DNA of 64,000 nucleotides from assembly GCF_019925205.1 (NCBI RefSeq), contig NC_083568.1, positions 23,620,393 through 23,684,392 of the forward strand. The letters are read 5' to 3'. A program made the position numbers and the translations under genes. This DNA comes from Metopolophium dirhodum. Its lineage: Eukaryota > Arthropoda > Insecta > Hemiptera > Aphididae. Below the pieces are notes generated by a model that was given only the letters and a program-made list of their open reading frames with translations, was not told the origin of the DNA and ran no database searches. This document shows, piece after piece, positions 13,046-26,477 of the stretch. Position 1 is the stretch's first letter; each line of letters starts with the position of its first letter.

Positions 13046-14052
13046 TGCCCTTTCATTTATGTATATGATAGGCGTTTTAGTTGTGTATGTATAACCACCG
13101 CTTCCTATAATAACACTTTACGACCGATCTGCGTGGATGTATTTTTACACGTTTGCAAGTTTAGAGACGGAGACGGTAATAAAATACGTCAGAGATGGTA
13201 TATAATAATAGTATAATGCATGCATATTATGAATATCATCCTATACATATTATTTTTACCTCTTGCCTACAAACTGCGACCGCTTTACAAGTAACCGCAT
13301 AATACGTATAAATATATAAGATATATTATATAGGTTACATCCCTCGTATACAGTCGCATATACCGGTTCGGTTCTCTCGGAGAGACCGCGAGCGTCTTAT
13401 AACGTTTTCGTTATGTTTATAGATCTATATACCTACCTTAACTCTGGTACCGTAATATAGTAACAATAATAATATGTATGTGTATATAATAATTGTATGC
13501 AAACATGATTGTACCATTGTATATACACTCGGACCATGTCCGCGAAATCCGACCCACGTTACGACGTCACCCCCGCACAGACAGAGTATTATATTTTATC
13601 TACATACATAATATGATATATCGTCATCGGGCCGGCGGTGAACCTCTATGTTATAACGGTCGCGTTGCCATCGATGTACCATTATAACAGATATATTCAC
13701 GCGAAGATTAAAACGACAATGAGATTATTGTACATAATTGATTATAAATACTAATATTTATAATCAATGATAATACATATATAGTAATAATATTGTATCG
13801 ATCGCATCGATGATAAATAATATGATAATTAATACGAAAATTACCTATACCTGTACACTGCGTGGTCATAGTTTCGGTCGATTTAATTATGCGAATCGCT
13901 GTGCGACGTGTGTCTATTTACACAACCTAATATATACTAATATATTATATACACACACAGGGTTATTATTTAAAAAGTCGTTGACATTTGTTATCTCGAA
14001 GTTTTTGAAACAATTACTTCTTACTATATTTTTAATGATTAAAAGTTTTAAA
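13046..14052. other. AT-rich non-coding stretch
   Basis: No gene recognised. Frames at 13,493-13,687 and 13,810-14,091 lack any domain or splice context. Confidence 0.5.
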
Positions 14053-14354
14053 AAGTTTTTTACTCTTTCGAATGACAACTTGTATTTTTGATTTCATATT
14101 CTGAATCGGAATATTACTCAGAAAATGTCGATACATACAAATAAAATGTCGAACAAGTAACTAGCTGAATAGTTATATTAGTTATTACTCAGTTGTAATA
14201 GAAAGTTATAGTGGGTCAACGTTTTGCTAGGTATCCCTGTGTCACTTCTCACTACTTATAGAAACTTTAAATACCTTATAAATTCTCAGAAAAATTTTCT
14301 ACTTTAGAATATGAAATTAAAAATGTACGTTGTCATTCAAATAAGAAAAAACTT
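14053..14354. repeat. Imperfect inverted repeat, 50-bp arms
   Basis: The segment 14,053-14,102 is matched in reverse complement by 14,306-14,354, with roughly 85% identity by eye (shared core GAATGACAAC and ATTTCATATTCT). About 200 bases separate the arms. This looks like a decayed foldback or MITE; I see no coding content. Confidence 0.6.
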
Positions 14355-14938
14355 AGAAAAGAACGATAAAAATGTATTTTTCATATGAGAACTGCACTTT
14401 TTCTTTGTAAATTATTAATAAGATGACTTTTTTGAAAATGCTAATGTATACAACTCAATGTATAAATTGAAATTCAAACGAGTATAGTTTCTGAGTAATT
14501 GAAATTTAAGTACCAAGGATAAAAATCCACGATAATAAGTTTAGAATATACTGTATTTAAACACCCATAGCTAGTCTAATTGCAATAATGGTTTGTAAAT
14601 TATAGTAATAATTATTGATGTACCTATCAAAATCTAATGATTAGACTAATACATGTATTTTTAAATTTGTAAAAACCATTATAATTTACAATTGTATTAT
14701 CTTTCGTACCTATATGTATACAGATTAATAACTTTAGTGTCTAACTAATCCTTCACTTTTTAATTTAATTGCACCAAAATTGTTCATACAAAAATAAGTT
14801 TGTATCACTTTACAAAATACTACAAGTGGTAAGAAGATAATCAGAGTACCTGTTTGAAAGTCTGGTCTTTAAGTATACCTACTTAAAATTCCCCACCACC
14901 ATGGTTTAAATAAATGCAATATTAGAGGGAAAAAGAGA

Positions 14939-14966
14939 GTGATTATGCTTAGTGAATCACCCTGTA
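14939..14966 (-). repeat. Mariner-like terminal fragment, copy 1
   Basis: The plus strand ends in GTGAATCACCCTGTA. Read on the other strand this is TACAGGGTGATTCAC, a terminus typical of Tc1/mariner MITEs, which start at a TA. A second copy lies at 36,512-36,542. The element body is not recognisable. Confidence 0.45.
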
Positions 14967-17900
14967 GCATATTATGTATTTCTAAGTGCATCATATACGT
15001 ACTAGACGCCACGTGTGCTAATATAATTACATTATATACACCGCAATGCGTGTAAGTACGGAAATTTCAATTTTTTTTTTTATACACCGAGTCGTCGTCG
15101 TCATAATAATATTATAATATACAGTGTGACGAGGATACCTCTAGGTATATGTGATGTTCTAACAAGAGCACGTTTCACAGGTTTCTGCGTAGAGCTCACG
15201 ATATTATGTTCTCGAACTGGATACATACCATAATATATATTATATACGCCAACTGCAGATCTGTATCTAGTCGAAAAAATATACTACCCCGGCAGGTAAC
15301 CAATAATTCGGTCTATGTTTATTAATAATTAATATATAGATATTATATTTTTAATACCGTGTAAATAGAAAATCAGTGCGGCGGGTAGGACGGTGCATAA
15401 TAATTTATTATAATATTATGTGTACAGCGTGCTCCCAAAGCTATGGTATTAAATAGTATATTATAATATTATAAAGGTGTACAACGATCCCTCGTCAGTC
15501 GTCGTTACAGTGCCTACAGCTATAATGATGCGTAGAGCAGCGGGCCAGCAGTTTCGTTGAAATTGCATAGTCCAAAACGAGTTTTGGACGTGCAAATTCT
15601 GATTGTGTCGTCAAACCCGCGCCGGGCGAAAACGAAACATTGAAGAATTTTATCTTAATCCGGAAACGAACGTTATATTATTATTATTATGACGACGTGT
15701 TCGTAAAAACATATTATAACGAGGATAGACGTTAATACACGGACTGCGAAAAATATCTGCATGGAATGCGCTGAATCGGTTGGAAAATTATCTGGATTGT
15801 AATATTATTTTATTTTGACGAATCAAAACAAGTGTAGTTTTACATGATTAAAAATTGTTTGATTTCGATTATTTTTTTTTTTTTATTAAATAATATAACC
15901 TTATAAATACGGCGTCAATTAAAGTACAAATTGATAATTTCTAACATCATCCTTATAATACAATATTTATCGTACTTTTATTTAATTAATTATATCTATC
16001 AAAACACAAATTGAAAACTCAGTAAAAAAAAAAACATGAATTATATTATTATAATATTACCTATATGAAATTAATCCTTTTTTATAGCTATTTGTACAGC
16101 TATTATAGCTTGATTTGAGCTTTAATTGAATAACATATTACCTAAGTACCTAATAAAATTACAGAAAAAAAAAACCATAATAATAATGTGATAATTTCTG
16201 AAAATAAATTATTTGAGTTTTATATAATTGATATTATTCATAGTTTTGCAACATCACTAATTAAATAATCAAATTAATAAGAATACAAGATACATGTAAT
16301 ACAATATACGTCCATATTAGTCTCGATATTAGTAATCTAATACAAAACTGATTTTTTTTAGATTTAGTTTTTAACAGATGATTTAACGTGTCTTGTGTGC
16401 ATATTTTAATACCTATTATACCTATTAAATATAATTTTTTATTTTGTAGAATTACTCATAGGTACGCTTTGTGAAAGTTACCTAACCTATATATGAACAT
16501 ATATCAATTATTTAAATAATATTATTTAGGTATGCATTACATATTTTTATACAAAGACTTTCAGACTATCAATTTTTTTTTTTTTTTTTTTAGGATAATT
16601 ATTAATTGCATACAAAATTAATAAAACAGATAGTTGTGTATCGTATGCATTATTTTAAATTATTACGACTTTTAGAAAAGTAAAATATTTTCCGGCTATA
16701 TTGGCTTTCGGCTAGTTGGCTTACAAATTGTTTATTAAACTACAGCGTATACCTACATAATACAATTTATTATATATTTCCAGCGAAACTAATTTCAAGG
16801 AAAAAATGCTCAAGGTTTTGGCTTAAACTTTAAAAATTGTTTTTATTTATCAAAAACAAGATGACATAATTGTTTCATGTGTTCTACAAAGACTGAGAAA
16901 AAATATTTTGTGACAATACACCAATAAAATTCTAGTAATCTGAATATAGTATTATATTATTATTATTAATAATAATAAGGTACCTATAATTTCAAAAAAC
17001 ATTCTATGAGTTATGTCATTAGCATCAGTTGACAATAATAATTTATTATAATCTCATAATAATTGTATTAATTGATTTTTAGAAAGCAGTGATAATTTAA
17101 TTTTAACTTATACGTCATAACAATTATAGGCAATTTCTTAATTTTTAAATTACAATATTATACACAAAGTAATAGTATACCCTGCAAAGCAATACATTTC
17201 AAAATAAAAAAGTTGTTTACATTTATTGTTTATATTTCTTGATAATTAGTACGTAATACACGAGTAATACATAACATAAACTAATAATAACAGTTTTGCA
17301 AATTATTTCTGATCCATAAAACAATATTCCAATAAAATATTATTCTATACTAACTATTATAGAAACGTATAATTAGCTTGTAATTATAAAAACAATCAAT
17401 ACATTGTTTTATGAATTTACTTTCATTATTTAAAAAAAATAAATTATTCAAAATGTGTAGGGTTGTATAGGTACAGCAGGTACCTACTAGAAATTAATCA
17501 TTAGTTCCGTATCGTTTTGTCAATATTAAAAATGAATCCATCAAACTTCGATACGAATAAATGCAGCATTTTATTCATTATGTACGGTGGTATTGCGTGT
17601 AGTTCAATGATTTTTTTTTTGTATTGAACCACATCATTATTAGGTAAGTGTATGTATGAAGTCACGACGGGTTTTGAGAACGTATTTTTCGAGGTATTTC
17701 CAATGAACACGAAATGTCAATAATTGTAATTGAATTTGTCAACTATACAGCATTTATTTGATTCTTTGAAACAATACAAAATATGGTAAAAATGACTAGA
17801 AAGTAAAAATGATGGTAGGTACAATGGATAATCTTTTTTATTTAAGATTTTTCTCATATTTAACAAATAACATAAAATTTGAAAACTGTAGTAAATAATT

Positions 17901-20114
17901 GGTATTTCAACAAACCTAATATTATTATATTCAGACTATATAGCTACACATTCATTGAGATTTATTGAAACGTAAAATCAAGAAAAATATGGTTCAGTAA
18001 ATAATTATAATACTAGGTATTTGTTTTTGAAATGCCATAAAAACATTTCTGATCAATATCGTTTTTCGAAAGCAATACTTCTTCGCAAAAAAAAAAAACT
18101 AATCAGTATATATAGCATATCTATACGTAATATTATTCAGTTGACTACATAATATACTAGTATGTAAATCGAGCATGACGTTCGTCTAAATCAATGTGAT
18201 ACACCTATATATAATCTATATGACTATATATAATATATTATATACATAAAATACCTATATATCTAGTTAGGTATATATATATATTTCAATTAGGTACAAT
18301 TTTACGGTCCTTTAAATTTAATTGAATAGTGTGTCCTTCCGCCTTCGTCATTTGATAATTAAAATACAAGATATTTAATATAATATACGAAAACTTACAA
18401 AAAAAATACGCCGTACAAAAAACTCATGTTTTTTCTACAAAACTTTTGATGCGGATAAAACATTTGAATAGTTTTATATTATTTACTTCTGTGTTATAGC
18501 TCATAAGCCATAACTCATAATGAATACGTCGACCTAATACCCGTGCGACTAATTATTAAAACAAACAAATATTAATATTAATAACATGCCTTTTGACCTA
18601 TTATTTATTATAGGTGTATTATAGGTCAGCTGTTCGAACTCAATAAAATAAATAAAGTCATATTTTCTCCCAACTTAAAATTAAAAATAAAAACATTGTA
18701 CAACTTATTGCGTTTTTATTTTTAATCCCAAAAAATAATGATAACATTTTTACTAAATAATCAATAAACAAGTTTTTTTTATTAAGTGTATCTCGAGTGT
18801 TCAAGAAGTACAATAATAATAATAATAATAATAATAATATTATGTATACAATTTACAAGTATTTTGCATTGGTATAATAATTTTACAATATATTATTATG
18901 ATATTATAAAATCATGTATATTTTAATGATAATAAATAATAAATATTTATGAATATTTCATTATTTACGTTCATTAAAATATAGGTACAATGTACGTTAT
19001 TATTCAAAGTATTTTATATGAATTGGCCCTTTAAAATAAATGAATCATTTTATATACGTTTAAATGTAAATTCAATGTGGATATTCCATACATTTTACAT
19101 TTCACTTTGAATGATTAAATTATACACACACCTAACTTTGCGCGTATTGGCGAATATTTCTACAGTTATTTAATCAGTGGATGTTATTGTTCATTCATAG
19201 TAAGTAACCGTATGGAAAATAAATATTATTTAAATGACAAGTTTTTTATCGTATATATTTTTTATCCGCCAAGTATAATAGAGTTTATTGACATATTAAT
19301 TTAATATTGAATCTTAAACATTCTGAAGGCTGTAAAAATATAGAAAGTAGACATTATGAGTTAATATAATTTCTCATAATTTTACTTATAAAGGACAGAT
19401 GTTTTATAATTTTACAAAATGATAATTTTGTAAATGATTTTCAAAAATGATTGGTTATAACAAATTATGTTATATATTAGGTTTATGCGGGGGTTTGTGG
19501 CAATATTTTGTAATTATTATTTGTCAACTTTATAATTAATAATAAAAATACATATAAACGTGGTATTTTAATGAATACATTTTGTTTGTTTACTTTTATC
19601 TTTTTCACATATTATTGATTACGTGTATATAGCAAACAGTCAAGGAAAAAGTAAATTAAAAGTGTATAGGTACCTACACTAGAATATTGAACCTTTTTTT
19701 TATGGTTTTTATCTTTTAGTGTCCACACACGATTCATTAATATTCATAAAAGAATATAGGTAGGTACTTACTTTCCGAAAAGTATGGTGATTCCGGTTTA
19801 TTAAATTTTGTTTTTAGGCTAATATAGTTTTGAGAATTAATCCTTTTTAACCTCTCAAAAGTTTTATCTTTTCTTATTTTAAACATGTGAACAATTTGAT
19901 ATCGATATTTATATTTTGTAAATGCTAAAATAATATTATAATTCGTACATAAATGATTTAACGATTTTGGATTCAAATAAATGATTAAAGGGTATTTATA
20001 CAATCTATTATAAATTTTAATGAATACGCCAATATTAAAAATAAAGAAAAATAAATATACTTTTATATGTGAAGATAAATGATTTACTACAAAAATATAG
20101 TAACGCTGTGATTA
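14967..20114. other. AT-rich stretch, no genes seen
   Basis: Contains a second GACGCCACGTGTG E-box context near 15,005, a moderately CpG-containing patch at 15,480-15,780, a 19-base T run (16,573-16,591) and an (AAT)n run (18,812-18,839). Frames such as 17,501-17,710 and 19,737-20,003 on the minus strand have no recognisable domain. Confidence 0.55.
18812..18839. repeat. (AAT)n microsatellite
   Basis: Nine tandem AAT units in AT-rich DNA. Confidence 0.9.
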
Positions 20115-20303
20115 ATGTTCAACGTCAGTGAAACAAGAATCTATATCCGCACTTTCTCTGGATGCGAAAATGACAAGCAATTCATGTTAAAAAGTATATT
20201 ATTTTGCAGTAGTGATGTTGGTGGACAACGATTGAAGAATATCTATAGATTTGTTGAGATTAATGCAATTAAAATCTCTTCGTATAGGTTCATTTTCAAT
20301 TAA
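20115..20303 (+). pseudogene. Decayed G-protein alpha subunit-like fragment
   Basis: The 62-residue frame contains DVGGQR at residues 34-39 (20,214-20,231), the switch II signature of heterotrimeric G alpha subunits. Placing this on the G alpha i numbering (Asp200-Arg205) puts Arg12 of the frame on the catalytic Arg178 with no gap, and Phe23, Lys26 and Phe30 on Phe189, Lys192 and Phe196. After DVGGQR, a three-codon deletion brings a Phe and an Ala-Ile pair (residues 46, 51-52) onto the family's HCFE..TAI block. A stop lies just upstream, no P-loop is present and the rest of the GTPase is missing, so this is a relic and not a working gene. Retrocopy or lost exon cannot be told apart. The alignment was done from memory of the family. 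Confidence 0.5.
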
Positions 20304-20712
20304 AATCAATTGTTTAATGTTAATATGTTCAATCTTCGAGCTAGATTATAAAACAATGAAGACCATATCTATAATATAATGTTTGAATAATACTTGGGTG
20401 TAACCAATTAATATTGTTCCCAGCTGGATTCGTTCGAAACATTCGTATCTACAACGTTTTTAAAATATAAATGTTATCGGTTGTTGTTCAGTTTTGAATT
20501 ATTATGTAATTGTTATTAACACCGATGAAAACAAAAATAATACCATATAAACAAAAAGCAATTTCAATTGAATTTTATATGTATATATATATACCTATAT
20601 ATAATTATTTTTACGAAGTATACACATGTATATAATGAATGGTTATTGTGTATAAAGTTTTGAAATATTTTTGGACTTGAAATTAAATGTACAAAATAGG
20701 TACCTTTGATGT

Positions 20713-20732
20713 TTATATATATATATATATAT
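20713..20732. repeat. (TA)n microsatellite
   Basis: Ten uninterrupted TA units; a shorter TA run lies at about 20,579-20,592. Confidence 0.85.
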
Positions 20733-20739
20733 AAATTAA

Positions 20740-22985
20740 TACATAATATATAGATATTATATATAGAATACAATAGATTAATTACTGTTGTTCCATAATT
20801 ATTTCCATCACGTAAAAAAAGACGAAAAATATGTTCAATAGACTATAATCTATAGTAGCAGCAATAGCAATTATTTGTATAAAATATATCTCGGTACCTA
20901 GATTTTAAATTTAATATTGTAAAAGAAATTAAAAGTTTTTAGTATTTTTTATTGTAAAACATTCGAGGAAAAGTAATTGAAGAAAAATATTATTTTAGAA
21001 CTTTGTCAATATAGGAAGTATGAACTTAAAAAATAAAAATTTATTTCTGTGCGTGTATCCAAACTATGAATAAACAATATTTTAGAGAGACATTTGTTTC
21101 ATCATGCTTATATATTTCTCTTAAGATAAGTTGCACAGTTTTTATTACAGTAATAAAGTTAATTTATATTTGTCTCCTACGAATACCTTTTAACAGTAGA
21201 ATATAATTTTAAAATAGAGATACCAAAGCGCTTCAACAAAAACAAGTACCTATATTTTATTTGTCATTTAACAAGATTAAAGTTTTGCAAGCAACAATTT
21301 GTCATCAGCATATACTAAGTTTTTTTTTGTTCTTAAAAAAGAACATTTCTAACGCTGAGGGAATTAAAAAACTTGAGAGAGCAAATTTAATAACTAAAAA
21401 TATAGTTTTGTTTTCTATTCGTGTTCAAATAGTTGCATTAAAATTGATGTGCAGTATCGAACAATAATTGATAAAAATTAGATTTTGTCTCGTAACTTTG
21501 CTGTTAGTTCAAATATTAAATTCAACTGACGAAAAAATTCATTTTTGTTTTTTAGAATGATGTAATTACGATGATATTGTCACAGTTAAATTAATCAACT
21601 AATGTTCTATTAAACGCCCGTCATGAAAGAACATATACATTTACTTTTTCAATGATTCACTGGACTTAAGTATTTAATACTCGCAGCTGATAAAACCATC
21701 TAGTTTTTATTATTCATTTATAGTAGTACCTACCCAAGTAATGTGCAAGCCCGAGACGACGAAATAGACTACTGTTTGTATTGAACCAAAATTACTATAC
21801 AAGCTTTTAACGAGCATGGTTAATGGCAAACATTGGCGACATTTTGCTCCGCTAAAGATATGTAGTAGGTTTTCTTGTCTTGCGGCCCCATTATACTATA
21901 TAGCTTCATTATCATTATTTTTAATTTATCAAACGACATCTGAATGTCCCACAGAAACCATTCAGAATATTAAACGGATTCGCACATACATATTATATTA
22001 TACACACTCAATTTATATGCATTCATAAATTGTAATTATTATCGTCATAGCTGTGTACAAAAAATAAATGTTTTAATTCTTTAAAATAAACAAATAATAT
22101 TCAACTGCACAAATATCGTATCCATTATTTCACTGTGGACGGGTAGAAAAAACACTCACGTGTCATTTGACTTCACATATAATTACATTTTTTGTTCGTA
22201 GGTACTAGGTATATACCTACATATAATATACTAGCGAACTATATAGCTTAATAAAAATACGTGTGCATTTCAAACTACTGCAAAATATGTCAGTCCAGCA
22301 CATAAATGCAATTTTAAAATTGTGAAAAATTTCACACGGGAAACACGTCCCGTGAACGAAGAAAGTTTTACGGGAAACGCCGAGAGTGCAGTGTTACGCG
22401 TTTAGATAAGGTTTTATTTGTGTATGATGGACGACTAGACCGAAGTTCACCTCTGTTGTTTTTCTCTCCTTTCAAAATCAGCCGTCCACCAATCAGAATG
22501 CTGTCCAGCTCCAGCAACGCAGCAATGCGGTTATAATGGTAAACTGGTTTTGTTTTCGTGAACAGATGACAAATGCATTTCTACAGTGCACGGTGTATAT
22601 TGTATATTATTATATATCTACCTTTACACAATGTCAACGATGTGACGAGAGTTTCAATACCGTATTATAACTTATAAGTCAAATTAATTGGTTTTGTGTC
22701 AAACAACAAGTCTAGGACTAGTTAATAAGGACATTATGTACCTCGTAGAAGACCCAATAGGTACATGTAATAAAACACGAGTGCATGCCCATGCCGCGTA
22801 AAGTACTAAAGTCATTTAATGGGATCGACGATAGTTTAATCTGCAGTATATAGATATTATTACGATGACCACAGCTGCGTAAAAGACATTTAAAAAAAGA
22901 ACGACGACAACGAAGGATTATGATTATTTTTTAACAATAGAAAGGCAGGGCTTGTGTACTGCAATCGTTAATGCGCATCGTTTAC
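20740..22985. other. Mostly AT-rich, with a CCAAT-containing patch
   Basis: No gene recognised. A less AT-rich patch at 22,320-22,560 contains a CCAATCAG box, two ACGGGAAAC strings and a small CACGGGA/TCCCGTG palindrome (22,335-22,354). It could be regulatory but has no attached coding start I can support. Confidence 0.4.
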
Positions 22986-23129
22986 CTGCTGTAGCAATGC
23001 ACAAGAAATTGTTTCTGTTTGTACAAGGCACTCCAGCCCTTTCCATTGTTGTTGAACAGTGGAATTCCGTATTGTACCTTTTGTAGGGCAGAGTTCACGG
23101 GGATAACAACACGGCGGACATGTAAACAT
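22986..23129 (-). CDS. Candidate Cys-rich exon ending at a splice donor
   Basis: On the minus strand an ATG at 23,129 opens a 48-codon frame, starting MFTCPPCCYPRELCPTKG, that ends exactly at CAG|GTAAAC (22,986/22,985), phase 0. Codon use is balanced and unlike the AT-rich surroundings. Six cysteines (residues 4, 7, 8, 14, 34, 43) and the absence of a hydrophobic leader suggest a Cys-rich peptide or a zinc-binding fragment, but there is no family I recognise. An alternative TTG start extends it slightly. No following exon was identified on the minus strand. It may be a lineage-specific gene piece or an open stretch by chance. Confidence 0.3.
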
Positions 23130-24440
23130 TGTAAAAATTTGATGTGACAAATGATAAATTGAATGGAAATAAAGTCCTAGTTCTATGATATTCGTTCGAC
23201 GCGTATAGGTAGGTAGTAGGTACCGCGTTTATACGATGAAATAAAATATCGTCGAATAAAATACGAGGTATCTATATTTAGTATAGGTACTAATTATGAA
23301 TAATAATATTCATCTACCTACGCTAATTTTTCCACACCACTCGCGATAAAATGGCAAATTTCGATAACGAACATAGGTACCGTTATGTTAAAGTAGGTGC
23401 TAGACATATACATATATATATATGTAAATATAATATATACTCAATGATGATGGTATATAGGTATAGACGTATTTGTTTGTGTTCGGATGATGAAAATTCA
23501 CGAGTAATTACATACGTCCACATCGTTGCAAATATCGAGGTATTCGAACCATGTTTCCGGTTAATTGTTTGTCCGGTGGCAATATTCAGCAATGAAAATT
23601 ATTTTCTCTGGAATTCGTTTTCGAATTCAACGAAAAAAAAAAATCGAAAAAATCACCGTGCTAGTTTTCGCGAACATTCGTGCGTTTGAACTTCATCGCG
23701 GCGACCGGCCCGAGGCCGTTTAATTCCTTATTTCCAACTCTGTTCGAACTATTCGTTTAAGTCGTATCGTAATTTCAATGACAAACACTGACGAAATACG
23801 ATTCAACGAATAGACAATGTGAGGACAAACACACACGTATGCGCGTCGTTGACATTTCGGTCTACGAAAATGATAATTTGGTATTGTTCAATACTATATT
23901 GTATTTTGCAATTTTGCATACATTATACTTACACTTTTGCTGTGGTGCGCTACCACTGCCGCTATTTAAAAATTAATAAAAAAAAAAGTTCGTTACGATC
24001 ATCATAGTGAGTATTGTGCAATCTAGGGCGACGAACGTTATTCAGATAAAATAATAATAATATCTAATATCTATAGGCCCAGGGGCTTAGAAAATAAAAT
24101 CTCAAGTGAAATGGCATTTCGGTAATTTGTTGAGATGTGTGAATTTTTTTTTTTTTAATTTATGATGCGCCTTTTACTCTTATATTAGTTTAGGATAAAT
24201 TTATAGAAGTGTTTGATTAGTTAGAAAGTGTAAATTAATAGTTGTAAAATGCAGCGAAATTTGCGCCATTTACAATGGAAAATTTTTATGTCGCTATATA
24301 ACTAAACACTACCGAAACAAAGCGGTACGTTACTATTGCATTGCTAAAAAAAAGTAGTGCGCCACTTCCAACCACTGCATGCACACACACGACACACATA
24401 TATATAATATACAAAATAATAATATGTAAGCCGTTCTTTT
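23130..24440. other. Non-coding stretch with unassigned open frame
   Basis: A 112-codon plus-strand frame starts at 23,351 with a good initiation context (AAAATGG) but has no domain, passes through TATA-rich sequence and ends in a Lys/Asn run. I do not count it as a gene. Nothing else is recognisable. Confidence 0.4.
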
Positions 24441-25610
24441 CAAACGCTTCGTTCCACGACCGGCTGTACTATACACCATAATATATTATATATAGTGTAA
24501 ATCGTGTCCGAGAACACTTTCTATACCTACGAATACGTTTGTGCCGCAGTAACGGCCTAAAAATAATATTCCTCGACCGGCGGCGCAACGCGGTAGGTAC
24601 GCCCGCAAACGCGATGACAATATTAATAGTATTATTAAAACATTATACCTAAAAGCCTAATTGGGGAGGTTTGTTGACACGACAATTTAATGTATTCGAA
24701 AAGCAACGGTGGCACGTGACGGCGATATCGCAATGGGCACACAAATACGATAAAGTGTGTAGCACGTTAGCGATATTGTACGATGACAGTCGACAGATAA
24801 ACCAAGTCTCCCACGGGTCGGAGCACACTGCGGCGGCGGCTCCGGAGACTTTGACGGGATGGACCGTAAACGACCGACGGTAAACGGTAAACGGCGAACG
24901 AACAACATAATATATTAAAATGGTATATTATCCAATATAATATTATTATCTTCAGACTTAATCTTTTCTGTAAACAAACACACGTGTGTTGTGTACCTAC
25001 CTACATATTTTTATCTACATCGACCCTTGATCGAATCTGCGCAGACCTCATCGAGTCCTATAATGTCACTCGGACGGGTACTCCCTTTGCACGGATCACG
25101 TCTTTTACGACTTTCTTACGATAATATTTTGTATATTATTATGAATTATGATTGTGGTGCCCGAATTGCCGACGGGACGTTTACATACCTCCAAAACGGG
25201 ATCTCGTCGGCCCCTCGTCCGCGTTATTTGATTTCTCGCACTCGACCACCTGCAAAACGGCGCGATTTACCGAATCCTGAAGATCGCGCGGCCCGGGAGA
25301 CCGCGGCGGCGTGTCATTATAACAGGTACGGCGAGGACAATATTCACCATCGATCGAGACCGGCGCACGATCGCGAACTGTGAAGTCGCCGACAATCGAT
25401 GATAGCAGTAATAATAATAATAATATTATTATTATTGTTTTGTTATTATCGGCGGGCGGGCGCGCGCGCGCGTAGCGAACGGTTATACCTACACACAACA
25501 CACTTCGAACACAACTGTCACCGACTCGAACGGGCGTGCGAGATAAGCAGCGAGACGAAAAGAAAAACAAAAACAAACTTCCGATTTTTCCGGTAAACAA
25601 CAACAACGTC
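24440..25610. promoter_or_regulatory. CpG-rich patch with weak exon signals
   Basis: GC- and CpG-rich segments (24,540-24,900 and 25,030-25,560) break the AT-rich background. Within them, on the minus strand, 25,189-25,249 is flanked by TTTTGCAG and GGAG|GTATGT and is open (VVECEKSNNADEG and on), so it could be a short exon. Long frames on both strands (24,991-25,383 plus, 25,181-25,606 minus) overlap each other and cannot both be real; neither shows a domain. A CGCGCGCGCG run sits near 25,461. Promoter or 5'-UTR function is inference. Confidence 0.3.
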
Positions 25611-25739
25611 GTGTATTATAATATTATAATACCTAACGATAATCACTGTATTGATATTATTTAAATACGTTTATCGTGCGTTTGTGTTATTATGTCTAAA
25701 TCAATGGATTTAATATTATTATTATTCGTAAACGGCGGC

Positions 25740-26210
25740 ACCCGATAACGCGAGAGAGCGTGTAGAGTAGACGCGCGACGATACGCGCCACCAATAGCAG
25801 CGCACGGGAACGAACTGCCCGAGTGGCGGCTCCGGTGGCGGCCACGAATTACGATTTACGACACAAGACCACGCGCTCACGCACGCACATGCACCTGTTG
25901 ATCATCTTGAATCGGTTGCATTCTTAACACTCCGCCGCTGCCGCCGCATTCCGATCGGTGGCGCGGCGGCGACCGTGGCGGCGGTGGTGGTGGCAGTCGT
26001 TATCAGTCTACGCCGCCGCCGCGTCCCCACCCGCCGACGACGGCGACGAATGCCGGGCCACGGAGTATACAAAACGGTCGCGACACGGGTTTCTCGATCG
26101 CGTCGAGAAACGCCAGCGCGACCGACCGCTGTGACGCGGTCCGTGTTCGTTATATTATTATTATTATTATTATTTTGCGAACAGAATCTCCGATAAACCG
26201 GCAAACGAGA
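25740..26210. promoter_or_regulatory. Strong CpG island-like segment
   Basis: This is the most GC- and CpG-rich segment of the window, rich in GGCGGC/GCCGCC runs. Frames on both strands here encode only Arg/Ala-rich low-complexity sequence. The pattern fits an unmethylated 5' region of a gene, but I cannot identify a start site or gene. Confidence 0.35.
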
Positions 26211-26307
26211 ATACGCGCGTCATGCTTGTGTAGGTATCTACCGACCGCGTGACTGGTCATGCTATAACATTATGGTTATCTTAACATGGGCGAAAATCGC
26301 GGGGTGT

Positions 26308-26366
26308 CTATGGGGGGCTTAGCTCCCACCCCACGGAAATTTTAATGGTTTTGCGCTTATGGTCAT
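26308..26366 (+). repeat. Repeat fragment shared with 37,196-37,352
   Basis: A block reading GGGGGGCTTAGC, then a C-rich piece, then AATTTTAA and TTGCGCTTATG matches in order the pieces of the fragment at 37,196-37,352. Both look like short remnants of one G-rich-ended element. Confidence 0.45.
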
Positions 26367-26382
26367 CCACCGTAATCATTAA

Positions 26383-26477
26383 CAACCGGTCATCCCAGTT
26401 CGCGAAGAAAATATTGTATAGGAAAATATTATACTAAATAATGTAATATTTTCTTCACGAACTGGGATGACCGGTTG
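26383..26477. repeat. Hairpin with 33-bp arms
   Basis: The arm 26,383-26,415 (starting CAACCGGTCATCCCAGTT) is the reverse complement of 26,445-26,477 with a single mismatch, around a 29-base loop. As DNA it is a small foldback element; as RNA it would be a long, almost perfect hairpin. It lies 170 bases from the CpG-rich segment. I see no gene or target duplication. Confidence 0.92.

Noticed and set aside
22335..22354. CACGGGA/TCCCGTG palindrome as a regulatory operator
   Set aside because: Arms are only 7 bp with a 6-base loop; expected by chance at this scale.
23351..23689. 112-codon frame with good start context
   Set aside because: Runs through TATA-rich repeats and ends in an Asn/Lys run; no domain or splice sites that support it.
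25181..25606. 141-codon minus-strand frame and 130-codon plus-strand frame in CpG-rich DNA
   Set aside because: They overlap on opposite strands, and GC-rich sequence lacks stop codons. No domain or consistent codon pattern in either.
25902..26204. Arg-rich frames on both strands
   Set aside because: Products of GGC/GCC-rich low-complexity sequence; simultaneous openness on both strands argues against coding.
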